Source of the DNA: an uncultured SAR116 cluster alpha proteobacterium
GTDB lineage: Bacteria; Pseudomonadota; Alphaproteobacteria; Puniceispirillales; Marisalimonadaceae
Reading direction: 5' to 3'
Assembly: GCA_902622875.1 (NCBI GenBank)
Contig: CACNRW010000008.1
Location: 1 to 64,000 of the forward strand
DNA length: 64,000 nt
Positions 1 to 7,545 of the stretch are shown here, piece after piece. A model generated the notes under the pieces. The model was not told the DNA's origin and did no database searches. It saw only the letters and a program-made list of their open reading frames with translations. The position numbers and the translations under genes are program-made. The stretch's first letter is position 1, and each line of letters begins with the position of its first letter.

Positions 1-96
1 AACAATGGTCAATGGTCAGGGGGTGATCTTCCCATTGACCGTAGTCCATGGAACACGGACCAGGGTTCATTGATGGGTTGGTGGAGTTGGTGTTAG
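1..96 (+). CDS. 3' end of an unidentified gene (partial)
   Basis: Frame 1 is open from the window edge to a TAG at 94-96 and encodes a tryptophan- and glycine-rich tail ending GWWSWC. This stretch is visibly richer in G+C than the DNA after it. I do not recognise the peptide. It could be the C-terminus of a gene starting outside the window or chance readthrough. It also contains a hairpin-capable inverted repeat (7-40), so an RNA or terminator role is possible. Confidence 0.3.
   Translation, partial: NNGQWSGGDLPIDRSPWNTDQGSLMGWWSWC
7..40. repeat. Perfect 9-bp inverted repeat
   Basis: GGTCAATGG at 7-15 is the exact reverse complement of CCATTGACC at 32-40, with a 16-base loop. CAATGGT also repeats directly at the very start. 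No T-run follows, so this is not a standard intrinsic terminator. It may be part of a larger repeat or mobile sequence cut by the window edge. Confidence 0.45.
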
Positions 97-125
97 GAAG
101 TTTAGTTTAAAATTTATACTTTTGT

Positions 126-236
126 TTAATTAATCTCGTCATCTTCAAATAATCTTGCCGCCTCCATGACTGCTGCAACAATTGCTAACAATTTTCTTTC
201 CGTGAAATCTTTAAAATAATGTAAAATAAATGAAGT
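126..236 (-). pseudogene. Possible decayed small ORF
   Basis: A minus-strand frame is open for 36 codons and ends at a TAA at 126-128. Its translation has a plausible amphipathic helix and acidic tail (TERKLLAIVAAVMEAARLF, then EDDEIN). There is no ATG, GTG or TTG at its 5' end, only an internal ATG. It could be the remnant of a truncated gene. The rest of 97-303 is AT-rich and holds the thiO ribosome binding site GGAG at 297-300. I see no TPP riboswitch here. Confidence 0.2.
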
Positions 237-303
237 TTAATTATAATTAATTATTGTAATATTTATATTTAAAATGAATTATTAAAACATTATTTCGGAG
301 TAT

Positions 304-1308
304 TTGTTGTTTCAAATTAAAATTATAGGTTCAGGCGTAGCTGGATTGTGTGTTGCCAAGGAACTTATAGAAAAAAAAACTAATATAACAGTAATAGATA
401 AGTGTAATGTACCCGGTCCTGAAAGTTGTTCATGGTGGGCTGGAGGAATGCTTGCGCCTTGGTGTGAGGGAGAATCTACAGAGAAAATAATTGTTGATCT
501 TGGCCAAGAGTCTATTCCTTGGTGGTCTAAAAATGTTAAAAATGTAGTTCAAAATGGCTCTTTAGTTGTAGCTTTATCAAGAGATGAAAGAGAACTTAAA
601 AGGTTTCAAAGAAGAACAGAAAATTATGATATTCTTGAAAATGAAGGAGTATGTGAATTAGAGCCAGATCTAGGGAAAAAATTTAATAAGGGTCTTTTTT
701 TTAAAAATGAAGCACACCTGTCTCCAAGGGATTCACTCTCTGAACTTAAAAATGATCTTATTAAAAATGGGGTTGAATTTGTTAATGAAGAATTTCAATT
801 TGATGAGAACACATATGATAAAAAAGAAATTATTATTGATTGTAGAGGTTTAGCTTCCAAAGATGAACAAAAGAGCCTTAGGGGGGTTAAGGGCGAGATG
901 TTAATTATTGAATGTCCAGAAATTAATTTTACACGCCCTATAAGGTTATTACACCCAAGAATTCCATTATATATTGTTCCAAGAGGTAAAGGAATATACA
1001 TGCTTGGTGCAACTATGATCGAAAGTAATGATAATAAAAATATTTCTGCTAGATCTCTAATGGAATTGTTGAATGCTGCGTATGCAATTAACCCTATTTT
1101 TGGAGAGGCGAAAATTAAAGAAATAGGCGTAGATGCAAGACCTTCTTATCCTGATAATATACCTAGTATAAGAAGGAAAGATAATGTAATTTCAGTAAAT
1201 GGACTTTTTCGTCATGGTTTCCTTCTTGCTCCTGCTTTAGCTAGAATGGTATCAGAACTTATATTTGAAAATAAAGTACCGGAGATTATAAGTGAATATA
1301 GTAGTTAA
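304..1308 (+). CDS. thiO: Glycine oxidase ThiO (thiamine thiazole synthesis)
   Basis: FAD-dependent amine oxidase of the DAO family, 334 residues. ThiO oxidises glycine to the iminoacetate used by ThiG to build the thiazole of thiamine. The N-terminal Rossmann motif IGSGVAGLCVAKEL binds FAD, and the C-terminus carries the family block GVDARPSYPDNIPSIR followed by NGLFRHGFLLAPALA. The start is a TTG six bases after GGAG. It is the first gene of a tight operon and its 3' end overlaps thiS by 17 bases. Using glycine oxidase rather than ThiH suits an aerobic organism. Identification is firm from motifs and context. Confidence 0.93.
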   Translation: MLFQIKIIGSGVAGLCVAKELIEKKTNITVIDKCNVPGPESCSWWAGGMLAPWCEGESTEKIIVDLGQESIPWWSKNVKNVVQNGSLVVALSRDERELKRFQRRTENYDILENEGVCELEPDLGKKFNKGLFFKNEAHLSPRDSLSELKNDLIKNGVEFVNEEFQFDENTYDKKEIIIDCRGLASKDEQKSLRGVKGEMLIIECPEINFTRPIRLLHPRIPLYIVPRGKGIYMLGATMIESNDNKNISARSLMELLNAAYAINPIFGEAKIKEIGVDARPSYPDNIPSIRRKDNVISVNGLFRHGFLLAPALARMVSELIFENKVPEIISEYSS

Positions 1309-1489
1309 TGGTGAAAACAAAAAAATTACAAGTTTAAATTTGCAGCAAGCTATGAGTGAACTTGGCTATAAGAAAGTAAAATGTGCAACAGCTTTGAATG
1401 GTCAATTTGTGTCTGTAGAAGATAGAAATATTACCACTTTAAAAGAAGGTGATAAAATAGAGGTAGTATCACCACAGCAAGGTGGATAA
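1292..1489 (+). CDS. thiS: Sulfur carrier protein ThiS
   Basis: Small ubiquitin-like protein of 65 residues ending in the diagnostic Gly-Gly (SPQQGG). Its C-terminus is adenylated by ThiF and turned into a thiocarboxylate that donates sulfur to ThiG. It starts with GTG inside the thiO 3' end, which suggests translational coupling, and ends four bases before thiG. Length and C-terminus match the family. Confidence 0.95.
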   Translation: MNIVVNGENKKITSLNLQQAMSELGYKKVKCATALNGQFVSVEDRNITTLKEGDKIEVVSPQQGG

Positions 1490-1493
1490 TTAG

Positions 1494-2276
1494 ATGAAAA
1501 AATTTTATGGAGTAGAGATTGAAAGCCCATTGATGTTAGGCACAGCACAGTACCCTTCTCCATCAATTTTAATTTCATGTTTTAATAAAAGTAAAGCTTC
1601 AGTTGCAACAGTCTCCCTAAGAAGAGAAAGCAGTACTAGTCAATCAGGTAATAATTTTTGGTCAATAATTAAAAAACTGAATGTCCGAATTCTTCCAAAT
1701 ACTGCTGGCTGCCATACTGTTAAAGAGGCAATTACTACTGCACATATGGCCCGTGAAATCTTTAGCACTAAATGGATAAAATTAGAAGTTATAGGAGAAG
1801 AAGATACTCTACAACCAGACGTTTTTGGATTAGTTGAGGCTTCTAAAATACTTTCAGATGAAGGTTTTGAAGTTTTTCCATATACAACTGAGGATCTTGT
1901 AGTTGCAGAAAAACTATTAAATGCTGGATGCAAAGTTTTGATGCCATGGGGCTCACCTATTGGATCTGGTCAAGGATTAAATAATATTTTTGGATTAAAA
2001 GCATTAAGGTCTCATTTCCCAGAAATACCAATGGTAATAGATGCTGGAATTGGTGTACCATCTCATGCTACAAAAGCAATGGAATTAGGCTTTGATGCAG
2101 TCCTATTAAATACAGCAGTTGCTAAAGCTAGAGACCCTATAATGATGGCAGAGGCTTTTTCTTATGCAATTTTATCTGGATCTTTAGGCAAAAAAGCTGA
2201 TCCTATGGAGCCAAGAGAAATGGCAGTTCCCTCAACCCCAATTTTTGGCAAGGCGTTCTTAGACTATGATCAGTAA
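1494..2276 (+). CDS. thiG: Thiazole synthase ThiG
   Basis: TIM-barrel enzyme of 260 residues that condenses deoxyxylulose 5-phosphate, the ThiS thiocarboxylate and dehydroglycine into thiazole phosphate. The block [16 protein letters not shown] contains the lysine expected to form the Schiff base, and [12 protein letters not shown] and [17 protein letters not shown] are the conserved phosphate-binding loops. It overlaps thiE by 11 bases. Full length for the family. Confidence 0.96.
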   Translation: MKKFYGVEIESPLMLGTAQYPSPSILISCFNKSKASVATVSLRRESSTSQSGNNFWSIIKKLNVRILPNTAGCHTVKEAITTAHMAREIFSTKWIKLEVIGEEDTLQPDVFGLVEASKILSDEGFEVFPYTTEDLVVAEKLLNAGCKVLMPWGSPIGSGQGLNNIFGLKALRSHFPEIPMVIDAGIGVPSHATKAMELGFDAVLLNTAVAKARDPIMMAEAFSYAILSGSLGKKADPMEPREMAVPSTPIFGKAFLDYDQ

Positions 2277-2865
2277 ATTTTATCCAATCTTTGATTCCTC
2301 TCTTTGGTTAAAAAAACTAATTCCAGGTGGGATAAAGTTTGTACAACTTAGAATAAAAAACCAACCTAAAACTAAAATTAGGTATGAAATCCAAAAAGCA
2401 AAATTAATCTGTGATAAGTATGACGCCATTCTAGTGATAAACGATTATTGGGAAATGGCTTTAGAGGAAAATTGTAGCTTTGTTCATATAGGCCAAGAAG
2501 ATTTACTAAGTTGTGATATTAAAAAATTAAAATTAAATAGTATTAAAATTGGTATTAGTACACACGATCAAGATGAGTTAGAAACAGCACTTTCGAATTC
2601 TCCTGATTATATTGCGTTAGGACCCATATACCCTACCATTCTAAAAAAAATGAAATGGGGACACCAAGGAGTAAGAAAATTAACAGACTGGAAAAAGCAG
2701 ATTGGGGAAATTCCATTAGTTGCAATTGGCGGGATGACGCCGGAGAGATCATTAGAGGCTTTTGATGCAGGAGCTGACATTGTTTCAGCTGTAACTGACA
2801 TAACGTTAAATGAAAATCCAAAAAATAGAGTAATAAAGTGGTTGGAAACAGTAAATAATGTTTGA
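2266..2865 (+). CDS. thiE: Thiamine phosphate synthase ThiE
   Basis: TIM-barrel enzyme of 199 residues that joins hydroxymethylpyrimidine diphosphate to thiazole phosphate to give thiamine phosphate. Visible family motifs are the early VQLRIKN, the [10 protein letters not shown] and VHIGQEDL segments, and GPIYPT followed by GVRKL, plus the phosphate-binding VAIGGMTPE. It overlaps thiG and thiF at its two ends, so the five genes are probably one transcript. thiC and thiD, which make the pyrimidine, are not in the window. Confidence 0.93.
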   Translation: MISKFYPIFDSSLWLKKLIPGGIKFVQLRIKNQPKTKIRYEIQKAKLICDKYDAILVINDYWEMALEENCSFVHIGQEDLLSCDIKKLKLNSIKIGISTHDQDELETALSNSPDYIALGPIYPTILKKMKWGHQGVRKLTDWKKQIGEIPLVAIGGMTPERSLEAFDAGADIVSAVTDITLNENPKNRVIKWLETVNNV

Positions 2866-3853
2866 GAGATATATAAGACAGCTAATGGTACCAGAAGTAT
2901 CAAAAAATGGACAGTCTCTTTTAAATGATACTAAAATTTTAGTAGTAGGTGCAGGGGGGCTTGGCTGTTCTGCCCTTCAATTTTTAATAGGAGCAGGTTG
3001 TTGTAATATTACAATATGCGATAAAGATCTAATCAATCAAACTAATCTTCATAGGCAAACTTTATACAACGAAACTAATATTGGTTTAAAAAAAGTTGAA
3101 GTTGCCAAATCAATCCTAAGTAAATTAAACTCAAATTGCAAAATTACCATCGTAGATGACAATATTAATTCTGAAAATGCTTTTGAAATTATTGAAGATC
3201 ATAGCGTTATAATTGATTGTGGAGATAGTTTTTCTTTAAGTTACATCCTTTCAGATGCATGTTATAAGCTCAAAAAACCATTTTTTACCTCGTCTGCAAT
3301 AAGGTTTGAAGGTTATGTTGGTGGTTTTTGTGGTGGTGGCCCTTCCCTAAGAGCAGTTTTTCCAGACCTTCCTGACAATATTGAAAATTGTAATACTGCA
3401 GGTATCCTTGGCCCAGTTGTTGGTGTGCTAGGATCAATGCAAGCACAAATGGTTATAAATTATATTCTTAATTTAAGTCCAAACCCTATCGGTCAAATGA
3501 TTTCTATAAATCTTAAAAATTATCAATTTTCATCCTTCAGATTTGATAATGCATCTGAACCCAAAAAATCTAACTTTAAATTTATAAGTCTCAATCAAAT
3601 CCAAAAGGATGACATAGTGATTGAATTAAGAGATGACAAAGAAATGCCTGTTAACCGAACTAACAATATTATCAGAATTCCAATAGCAAATATTGAAAAA
3701 AGAATTTCAGAGTTTGATAAAAACAAACACCTAATCTTCATGTGTAGAAGTGGAGTACGTGCCTGGAAAGCAGCAAAATCAATAGAAGATAAATGGAATA
3801 ATAAAATTAGTTTAATTGCTGATAATGAAATTATTTCTAGTTATGGAAAATAA
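2858..3853 (+). CDS. thiF: ThiS adenylyltransferase ThiF with C-terminal rhodanese domain
   Basis: E1-like enzyme of 331 residues. The N-terminal domain has the nucleotide motif VVGAGGLGCSALQFL, the Asp after it (CDKDLINQTNLHRQ), and ENCNTAGILGPVVGVLGS around the conserved cysteine. From about residue 245 a rhodanese-like domain follows, with the active loop CRSGVRA. This fusion would combine adenylation of the ThiS terminus with sulfur transfer. The position typical for the first zinc CxxC is GGGPSLRAVFPD here, so the structural zinc site appears absent. MoeB is the alternative name, but the operon favours ThiF. Confidence 0.88.
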   Translation: MFERYIRQLMVPEVSKNGQSLLNDTKILVVGAGGLGCSALQFLIGAGCCNITICDKDLINQTNLHRQTLYNETNIGLKKVEVAKSILSKLNSNCKITIVDDNINSENAFEIIEDHSVIIDCGDSFSLSYILSDACYKLKKPFFTSSAIRFEGYVGGFCGGGPSLRAVFPDLPDNIENCNTAGILGPVVGVLGSMQAQMVINYILNLSPNPIGQMISINLKNYQFSSFRFDNASEPKKSNFKFISLNQIQKDDIVIELRDDKEMPVNRTNNIIRIPIANIEKRISEFDKNKHLIFMCRSGVRAWKAAKSIEDKWNNKISLIADNEIISSYGK

Positions 3854-3893
3854 ATAGACATTTATATGTAAAATTTATTAAGAAAACACTCCG

Positions 3894-3922
3894 CTGATAA
3901 GTTTATTATTTTTTGTTATAAT
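3894..3922 (+). promoter_or_regulatory. Putative promoter giving a leaderless mRNA
   Basis: A perfect -10 TATAAT lies at 3917-3922, with a weak -35-like CTGATA at 3894-3899 (17-base spacing). The ATG of the next gene is at 3930, so transcription would start at or within a base or two of the start codon. No ribosome binding site precedes that ATG, which fits leaderless translation. Confidence 0.4.
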
Positions 3923-3929
3923 AAAACCC

Positions 3930-4304
3930 ATGTTCGGTGAAATTCAAAAGGTAACAAAAAGCAACCTTTTAAAAGGTATACCCTGGCGTTTTGGACCTAA
4001 CTGGTCAGGTAAAAGATGTGAAGCAAAAACTAGAAACGGTACACCTTGTCAACGCCCCGCTAAACTACCAGTCGGTCGGTGCAGACTTCATGGAGGTGCC
4101 AGCACAGGACCAAGAACTGAAGAAGGCCTAAAAAGATTAGCCGCTTCCAAAACGAAACATGGACGCTTTACAAAAATTGAAAGAGAAAAAGCTAGAGCTA
4201 GAGCAGAGCAAGGGCGAATAATTAGAAGTGAATTAAAAGAACTAGAAGCATGGTTCATTGACCATGGCCATTTGAAAAAGAATTGGCGAAAAGATTGGGC
4301 ATAG
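3930..4304 (+). CDS. HGGxSTGP-motif protein of phage/mobile-element type
   Basis: Basic protein of 124 residues with a Cys/His cluster (RCEAKTRNGTPCQRPA, then GRCRLHGGASTGPRTEEG), a signature of a small family common in phages and integrated elements; the cysteines and histidine could bind zinc. The C-terminal half is helical and Arg/Glu-rich. Its function is not established. Codons are richer in G+C than in the thi operon upstream. It faces the primase gene convergently with 96 bases between them, and both probably belong to one element beside tRNA-Phe. Confidence 0.7.
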   Translation: MFGEIQKVTKSNLLKGIPWRFGPNWSGKRCEAKTRNGTPCQRPAKLPVGRCRLHGGASTGPRTEEGLKRLAASKTKHGRFTKIEREKARARAEQGRIIRSELKELEAWFIDHGHLKKNWRKDWA

Positions 4305-4318
4305 TAAAATGCAATAGA

Positions 4319-4407
4319 GGTGTAGAGGTGTAGATTATTTTCCTTAAAAATTTGTTCAATGTTAGTTTTTAAAAAAGTTTTTAAGATTATATCTGCACCC
4401 CTACACC
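4319..4407. repeat. GGTGTAG repeats forming a long inverted repeat
   Basis: GGTGTAGAGGTGTAG at 4319-4333 is a tandem repeat. CACCCCTACACC at 4396-4407 is the inverted copy, matching GGTGTAGAGGTG at 11 of 12 positions. Inside lie CTTAAAAA and TTTTTAAG arms. The element sits between two convergent genes and its right arm covers the primase stop codon. It could be a bidirectional terminator, or iterons of a replication origin used by the primase-helicase. Confidence 0.5.
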
Positions 4408-6668
4408 AACTGCTTGTATCTGATATAGTTAGAATGTTTGTCCCTACCCATTTCAAGCTCTACATCATCCCTAACTAATTGCCTAATCCTTTGTGCAAAT
4501 CGATTTCTAGTTGGAACATATTGACCATCTCCTATTTCTTCCATGTGTGTTTTAAATTTTGAATATGCATCAGTAATTCCTACTTTTTTATTTTTACGAG
4601 CATCTAACAATTCATGAAGATAATTTTCCTTAAACCAATATAATATTGAGTCTGAATCTTCAAACCATTGAGTTGTAGACTGTTCAACTACACTTGGGAT
4701 GATGAAACCTTCATTTTCGATAACATCCAATGCCCCTTTTATAGCGAACTTAAACAATTGATCTTTTTCATATAAAACTATTTTTTCAGCAATTCTTGGC
4801 ACTCTCTCTTTCATAGGAATAGATCGATCGAATGGTATAACTTTTACCCTTCTATTAATTCCTTCATCTACTCCTCCCTTGAAATTAGGGAGAACATTGG
4901 TTGCAAATATGTGGATCGCATTTGGTTTAAATGAACATACTGGTTTATAAACCTTTTTACCTGACACGGTATCACCAGTTACAACTGCTTTAAGTTTGTC
5001 TGATCTTATTGCATTAGCCCCCGATAATTCGTCAGATAAATTTGCCATTTTACCAACTAATTCTATTAAATACTGTTCTTTGCCTAAATCAGCTGGGGGT
5101 ATAGATGAACAAGCATCCTTAGGAAGAAGAGACCGTATTAATTCTAATATCTGTGACTTACCATTAGATGCAGAGGGGCCATATAAAACAAAACATATTG
5201 GAGTTGACAATTTTGTTGCAATCCCAGTTATACTTACCCCTAATATTTGTTGAATGAGTCTTATCAGTTGGGTTTTGATGATTTCATCTAAACTCATAAA
5301 ACAACCGTTGATTAGTTTCCTGAGATAACCAGGAAATACAAAGTCTTCATCATTCCATTTGGCATCAAATACAAATCTTTGTTTATGATTTGGATCATGA
5401 TCCAACAACTTTGGTTTTTTATCGTAAGACATCTGTAAAAAACCATTCTTACAGTTTACACCCATCGGTTGGTCTTCAAAAAATCTTGGCTCTGAGCACA
5501 TTGACATTAATTCGTGAAGGCAACCATCTATGAACTGTTTACTTACTTGAATCAATTTGCCAGATTTGGTTTTCTTTTGATCTAGTTCGTGGACTAACTG
5601 TCTTAAGTCGCTATCAGGGATAATCTTCCAACATAAACCATTATATCTCCAAAGTTCCCCCTCATCGTAGACTGGTATTGGACCTTCTAATTCAAATTGC
5701 TTTTTTAGGTATTTTGCTATTGAAGTATGTGTATTACTCTCAATTTCAAAGATACCCCCTCCTTGCCAACCATTTTGGGTTGCAAGTTTAAATATATATC
5801 TTTTGTCAATTTTTTGTGGATTGAATGAATTCCATTTTTCTTTGTTAAACTCTTTATTTTGATAATTAGGACATGGAGAACCATCTATTTTATATTTTGA
5901 CCAATCATCAAAGATTTCAAACCCATCTCCTTTAAAAGTTTTTTTAAGAGCATGGCCTATATTTACCCATGTATTATAATCTTCAGGATCTATATAGCTT
6001 AAGGCACTCCGTACTAAAGGAATATCCTTAATACCCTCTTCCCTTTTGTGTTCATTTATAGATGTCTTTATTGTTGATATTATAACTTCTTTTTGTACAA
6101 CATGGTTTTGTAATAGCGTTTCAGATTGAGTAATAATATTTTTCACTTGTTTAAGGGTTACACATGGAAGATCCTCACTGTGCACCTCTAAGGGACTTTC
6201 ATCAATCCATTGATAAGATTGTTTTGTTTCTGGGTGAGTTCCAAAAATTATACATTGTGTGCCACTAGCTAATACTTCTAATTGAGCTTTTCCTTTTTCA
6301 AGATTAAAAATTTTAGTAGATTTTTTTCTAAATTCATCTCCACTTCTTCTATAAAACAATGCTCTCTTTGGAAATTTTCCAATTCTTTCTATCGTATCAC
6401 CAAGTTCACGAATAATTATGTCTCTAATAAAAAGGCTTTGTTTGTCATCTAGAATATCTATATCAAATACGATTAAATCATTTAATAGTACACCCACACC
6501 TGCATGTAGATATTCTAAGGAAAGTTTCTCAATTTGGTCATAATCATTCTTGATGCTTGACCAATTTTTAATGCTTGGCCTTTTTGTTGCTGGAATGATT
6601 GGGATTGGAATATAGCCATTTTCATGCAACTTTAAAGCTGCATTGCCGTAAGACTGTAAAGATAGCAT
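4401..6668 (-). CDS. Phage/satellite-type primase-helicase (P4 alpha / D5 family)
   Basis: Replication protein of 755 residues. The N-terminus is a primase-polymerase-like domain with the acidic motif VFDIDILDD near residues 66-74 and a later LEVLASGTQCIIFG block. A primase C-terminal segment (RSALSYIDPEDYNTWVNIG) follows. The C-terminal superfamily-3 helicase has Walker A GPSASNGKS near residue 495, an acidic motif ANLSDELSG, and sensor FATNVLPNF. Such proteins start replication of P4-like satellites and some plasmids. It overlaps the upstream AlpA-like gene by one base (TAATG). No integrase or structural genes are nearby, so the element looks minimal or decayed. Confidence 0.88.
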   Translation of the reverse strand: MLSLQSYGNAALKLHENGYIPIPIIPATKRPSIKNWSSIKNDYDQIEKLSLEYLHAGVGVLLNDLIVFDIDILDDKQSLFIRDIIIRELGDTIERIGKFPKRALFYRRSGDEFRKKSTKIFNLEKGKAQLEVLASGTQCIIFGTHPETKQSYQWIDESPLEVHSEDLPCVTLKQVKNIITQSETLLQNHVVQKEVIISTIKTSINEHKREEGIKDIPLVRSALSYIDPEDYNTWVNIGHALKKTFKGDGFEIFDDWSKYKIDGSPCPNYQNKEFNKEKWNSFNPQKIDKRYIFKLATQNGWQGGGIFEIESNTHTSIAKYLKKQFELEGPIPVYDEGELWRYNGLCWKIIPDSDLRQLVHELDQKKTKSGKLIQVSKQFIDGCLHELMSMCSEPRFFEDQPMGVNCKNGFLQMSYDKKPKLLDHDPNHKQRFVFDAKWNDEDFVFPGYLRKLINGCFMSLDEIIKTQLIRLIQQILGVSITGIATKLSTPICFVLYGPSASNGKSQILELIRSLLPKDACSSIPPADLGKEQYLIELVGKMANLSDELSGANAIRSDKLKAVVTGDTVSGKKVYKPVCSFKPNAIHIFATNVLPNFKGGVDEGINRRVKVIPFDRSIPMKERVPRIAEKIVLYEKDQLFKFAIKGALDVIENEGFIIPSVVEQSTTQWFEDSDSILYWFKENYLHELLDARKNKKVGITDAYSKFKTHMEEIGDGQYVPTRNRFAQRIRQLVRDDVELEMGRDKHSNYIRYKQLV

Positions 6669-6876
6669 TATAAATCTCCATCATCACGTCTTATTTCCAT
6701 TTCCATAAGCCAATCATCTATTTCAGAACACCTCCATAATCTTGTTTTAGATGAGGGTTTAATAGGTTTTGGAAAATCTTTATTCTTCATCCAATCTTTA
6801 ATTGTTTCTGAAGTAACCCCAAAAAATTTAAGGATTTCTTTTCCATTTACATATGTTTATTTTCAAATAGTGCCAT
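6668..6876 (-). pseudogene. AlpA/Xis-like HTH regulator, frameshifted
   Basis: A good ribosome binding site (AGGAGG, five bases from ATG at 6876) opens a frame that stops after nine codons. A -1 shift in the A-rich stretch just after the seventh codon continues into an open frame with YVNGKEILKFFGVTSET, then IKDWM, and RLWRCSEIDDWL, the typical MerR/AlpA winged-helix pattern. Restoring one base gives a natural 69-residue protein. AlpA proteins activate excision or replication genes of satellites. Its stop overlaps the primase ATG. It may be a true mutation, a homopolymer sequencing error or a slippage site. Confidence 0.65.
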
Positions 6877-7232
6877 CGTGGCCTCCTTTTAATTAGATTA
6901 AAAAAAACAGGCATCGATTTTTTAAGATGAGATTCAACATCTACGATGTTAACTGAAGTTGTTGCATACTGATTACGCTAGTATGGCAGCGAGGTGCCCT
7001 CACCGAGCATTTATATTATATCAGGTCCAGAATCGCTCGAAAAGGCCCTATTTAGATTTTTTTTAATTTTTTTTTAAGTTATTTAATTTACTTAACTACA
7101 ACTTAAACAATATTTTATGTCGGTCACACCACAGTCACAATTATTTGACAAATCAGCTATAAATTGAGATTCTAGTTGTATTAACTTAAGAGGTGTGATC
7201 AACGGTTTATTTAAGTCTTGAAAAGAAAAACG
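6877..7232. other. Leader and junction region between alpA and tRNA-Phe
   Basis: No gene longer than a few codons is visible. On the minus strand a TATAAT (7015-7020) with a weak TTTTCG -35 could drive alpA-primase. The 140-base leader holds small hairpins: GGTG/CACC (6993-7004), CATAC/GTATG (6965-6985) and AACATC/GATGTT (6936-6950), then a T8 run before the gene. Between about 7110 and 7200 there are several TGTGAC- and GGTGTG-like words, including TTAAGAGGTGTGA at 7186-7198, shared with the tRNA-Thr island. Confidence 0.4.
7140..7200 (-). repeat. Island-associated repeat, tRNA-Phe copy
   Basis: Read on the minus strand this begins TCACACCTCTTAA and, after gaps, continues with AATACAACTAGA, AATT, TATAG and ATTTGT. 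A matching series occurs in the same order at 15697-15763 in the tRNA-Thr island. The 13-base start is identical in both. It begins about 34 bases from the tRNA 3' end, where arm-type recombinase sites would be expected. Confidence 0.5.
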
Positions 7233-7308
7233 TGGTGCCCGGGGGCGGATTCGAACCACCGACACGAGGATTTTCAGTCCTCTGCTCTACCTACTGAGCT
7301 ACCCGGGC
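7233..7308 (-). tRNA. tRNA-Phe (GAA)
   Basis: On the minus strand, GCCCGGG at the 5' end pairs with the CCCGGGC acceptor strand, and CCA is encoded. The anticodon arm is AGGACTGAAAATCCT with anticodon GAA, and the T loop is GGTTCGAATCC. All four arms fold. It lies beyond yacG in the conserved alphaproteobacterial cluster, and its 3' end faces the primase element, a typical integration target. I found no second partial copy within the window. Confidence 0.97.
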
Positions 7309-7368
7309 TTTTGTTAAATAATCTATAGCGTGAACATCAGATTATGTCTAGTTAACAACTATAAAAAA

Positions 7369-7545
7369 TCACATATCTTTTTTGTAATCATCTTCGTTAG
7401 ATTTAATTAAATATTTTTCTCGTAACCAATTATTTAAATCTATGTAACTACAACGCTTAGAACAAAACGGTTTTGTTTTTAAAGTTATGTCAAACTCTTT
7501 TTTACATGTAAGACATTTAGCTTTTTTAGATTTTGATATGGTCAT
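7369..7545 (-). CDS. yacG: DNA gyrase inhibitor / zinc-binding protein YacG
   Basis: Small protein of 58 residues with the family's zinc knuckle CLTC, then FCSKRCSYIDLNNWL. In E. coli YacG binds GyrB and inhibits gyrase. The ATG overlaps the TGA of the upstream RNase gene (ATGA), so translation is probably coupled. The order maf, RNase E/G, yacG is widely conserved in alphaproteobacteria. Confidence 0.9.
   Translation of the reverse strand: MTISKSKKAKCLTCKKEFDITLKTKPFCSKRCSYIDLNNWLREKYLIKSNEDDYKKDM

Noticed and set aside
97-303. TPP riboswitch upstream of thiO
   Set aside because: The conserved CTGAGA and ACCTGATC-type blocks of the THI element are absent.
3854-4400. Second, partial copy of tRNA-Phe as the far att site of the primase element
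   Set aside because: I looked for the acceptor/T-arm sequence of tRNA-Phe in this stretch and found none; the far boundary stays unknown.
4996-5253. Plus-strand 85-codon ORF
   Set aside because: Antisense shadow of the primase-helicase, whose motifs are clear.
6840-6876. Canonical programmed -1 frameshift signal in alpA
   Set aside because: No X XXY YYZ heptamer with a downstream structure is evident; mutation or read error is simpler.
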